The notes beneath the pieces are model-generated. The model had not been told where the DNA came from and did no database searches. It worked only from the letters and a program-made list of their open reading frames with translations. A stretch of 64,000 nt of DNA, taken from contig VMSZ01000034.1 in NCBI GenBank assembly GCA_013791885.1, positions 33,556-97,555 on the forward strand. The letters run 5' to 3'. Below, piece by piece: positions 63,785 to 64,000 of this stretch. A program made the translations under genes and the position numbers. Positions within the stretch are counted from its first letter, which is position 1; the number at the start of each line of letters is the position of its first letter. This DNA is from Sulfurimonas sp. (GTDB lineage: Bacteria; Campylobacterota; Campylobacteria; Campylobacterales; Sulfurimonadaceae).

Positions 63785-64000
63785 ATGTCAGAAAAAAGAA
63801 AATACAAAAAAAGATTTTGTAAGTACTGTGAATCAAAAGTAGAATTCATGGATTATAAAGATGTAGGAGCTTTACGTTTCTCTCTTTCAGAAAGATATAA
63901 AATTATGCCACGTCGTTTAACAGGTAACTGTAAACGTCACCAAGACATGATTACAATCGTTATTAAAAGAGCTCGTGCTGCGGCATTAGTTCCTTACACA
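63785..64000 (+). CDS. rpsR: 30S ribosomal protein S18, 3' end outside window
   Basis: 72 residues are visible, with no stop before the window ends; the full protein is usually ~87 residues. It opens [18 protein letters not shown] with a CxxC pair and has NCKRHQ, so a zinc-binding C+ form is likely, then [26 protein letters not shown] lies before the ATG. Confidence 0.96.
   Translation, partial: MSEKRKYKKRFCKYCESKVEFMDYKDVGALRFSLSERYKIMPRRLTGNCKRHQDMITIVIKRARAAALVPYT

Overview
The window is AT-rich, gene-dense bacterial chromosome. It most likely comes from a free-living member of the Campylobacterota, close to Sulfurimonas or its relatives. The main evidence is HobA, a DnaA-binding replication factor restricted to this phylum, in the order nudH-lysC-hobA-holB-folP known from Helicobacter. 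Other support comes from a CbpA-HspR pair, a small delta-prime subunit, a long-N-terminus dihydropteroate synthase, a desulforedoxin-type rubrerythrin, and many GGDEF/EAL proteins and c-type heme motifs. The genus is inference. No rRNA, tRNA, insertion sequence, prophage or CRISPR array was recognised.

Layout. 1-9 kb: the 3' part of murA, heat-shock genes hspR and cbpA, purH, pfkA, a NIF3-like protein, a small esterase, a HAD phosphatase and purL. 9-15 kb: rubrerythrin and ferritin-like protein, a GreB-type factor, then an HDOD protein, RNase R and holA. 15-19.3 kb: a signalling run (periplasmic sensor, SCO-like thiol protein, GGDEF-EAL protein). 19.3-27.4 kb: ilvC, ruvX, then the set mnmE-khpB-yidC-yidD-rnpA-rpmH on the minus strand. 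27.5-31.6 kb: a small exported protein, a DUF3373-type outer-membrane protein, a GGDEF-EAL-like protein and a tetraheme cytochrome. 31.7-42 kb: clpB, nitroreductase, a PLP enzyme, a PpiC chaperone, a hybrid kinase, nth, cmoA and fba. 42-49.8 kb: a cyclase-like protein, a coiled-coil protein, a GH17-like membrane protein, a small HTH gene pair, hup, a NERD/helicase-like gene, msrB, cyclophilin and a Sel1 protein. 49.8-64 kb: pit, a CBS-GGDEF protein, the folP-holB-hobA-lysC-nudH cluster, TM2, hemW, tatBC, queA, dprA, a polysaccharide-deacetylase-like protein, and rpsF-ssb-rpsR, the last cut by the window end.

Regulation. cbpA-hspR and clpB have nearly the same promoter, TTGACA-18 nt-TATAAT, overlaid by a HAIR-type inverted repeat. 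This predicts one HspR regulon that includes the repressor itself. Five genes have TATAAT ending only 5-6 nt before the ATG with no Shine-Dalgarno, suggesting leaderless mRNAs. Two genes (rnpA and a small exported protein) appear to start with ATT.

The strongest unexplained signal is the heptamer AAACGCA. I found about 97 copies by eye on both strands, in every codon phase, where base composition predicts about 8. A second notable element is a ~104 bp structured repeat placed immediately downstream of both purH and ilvC, whose two copies differ by compensatory changes in their stems.
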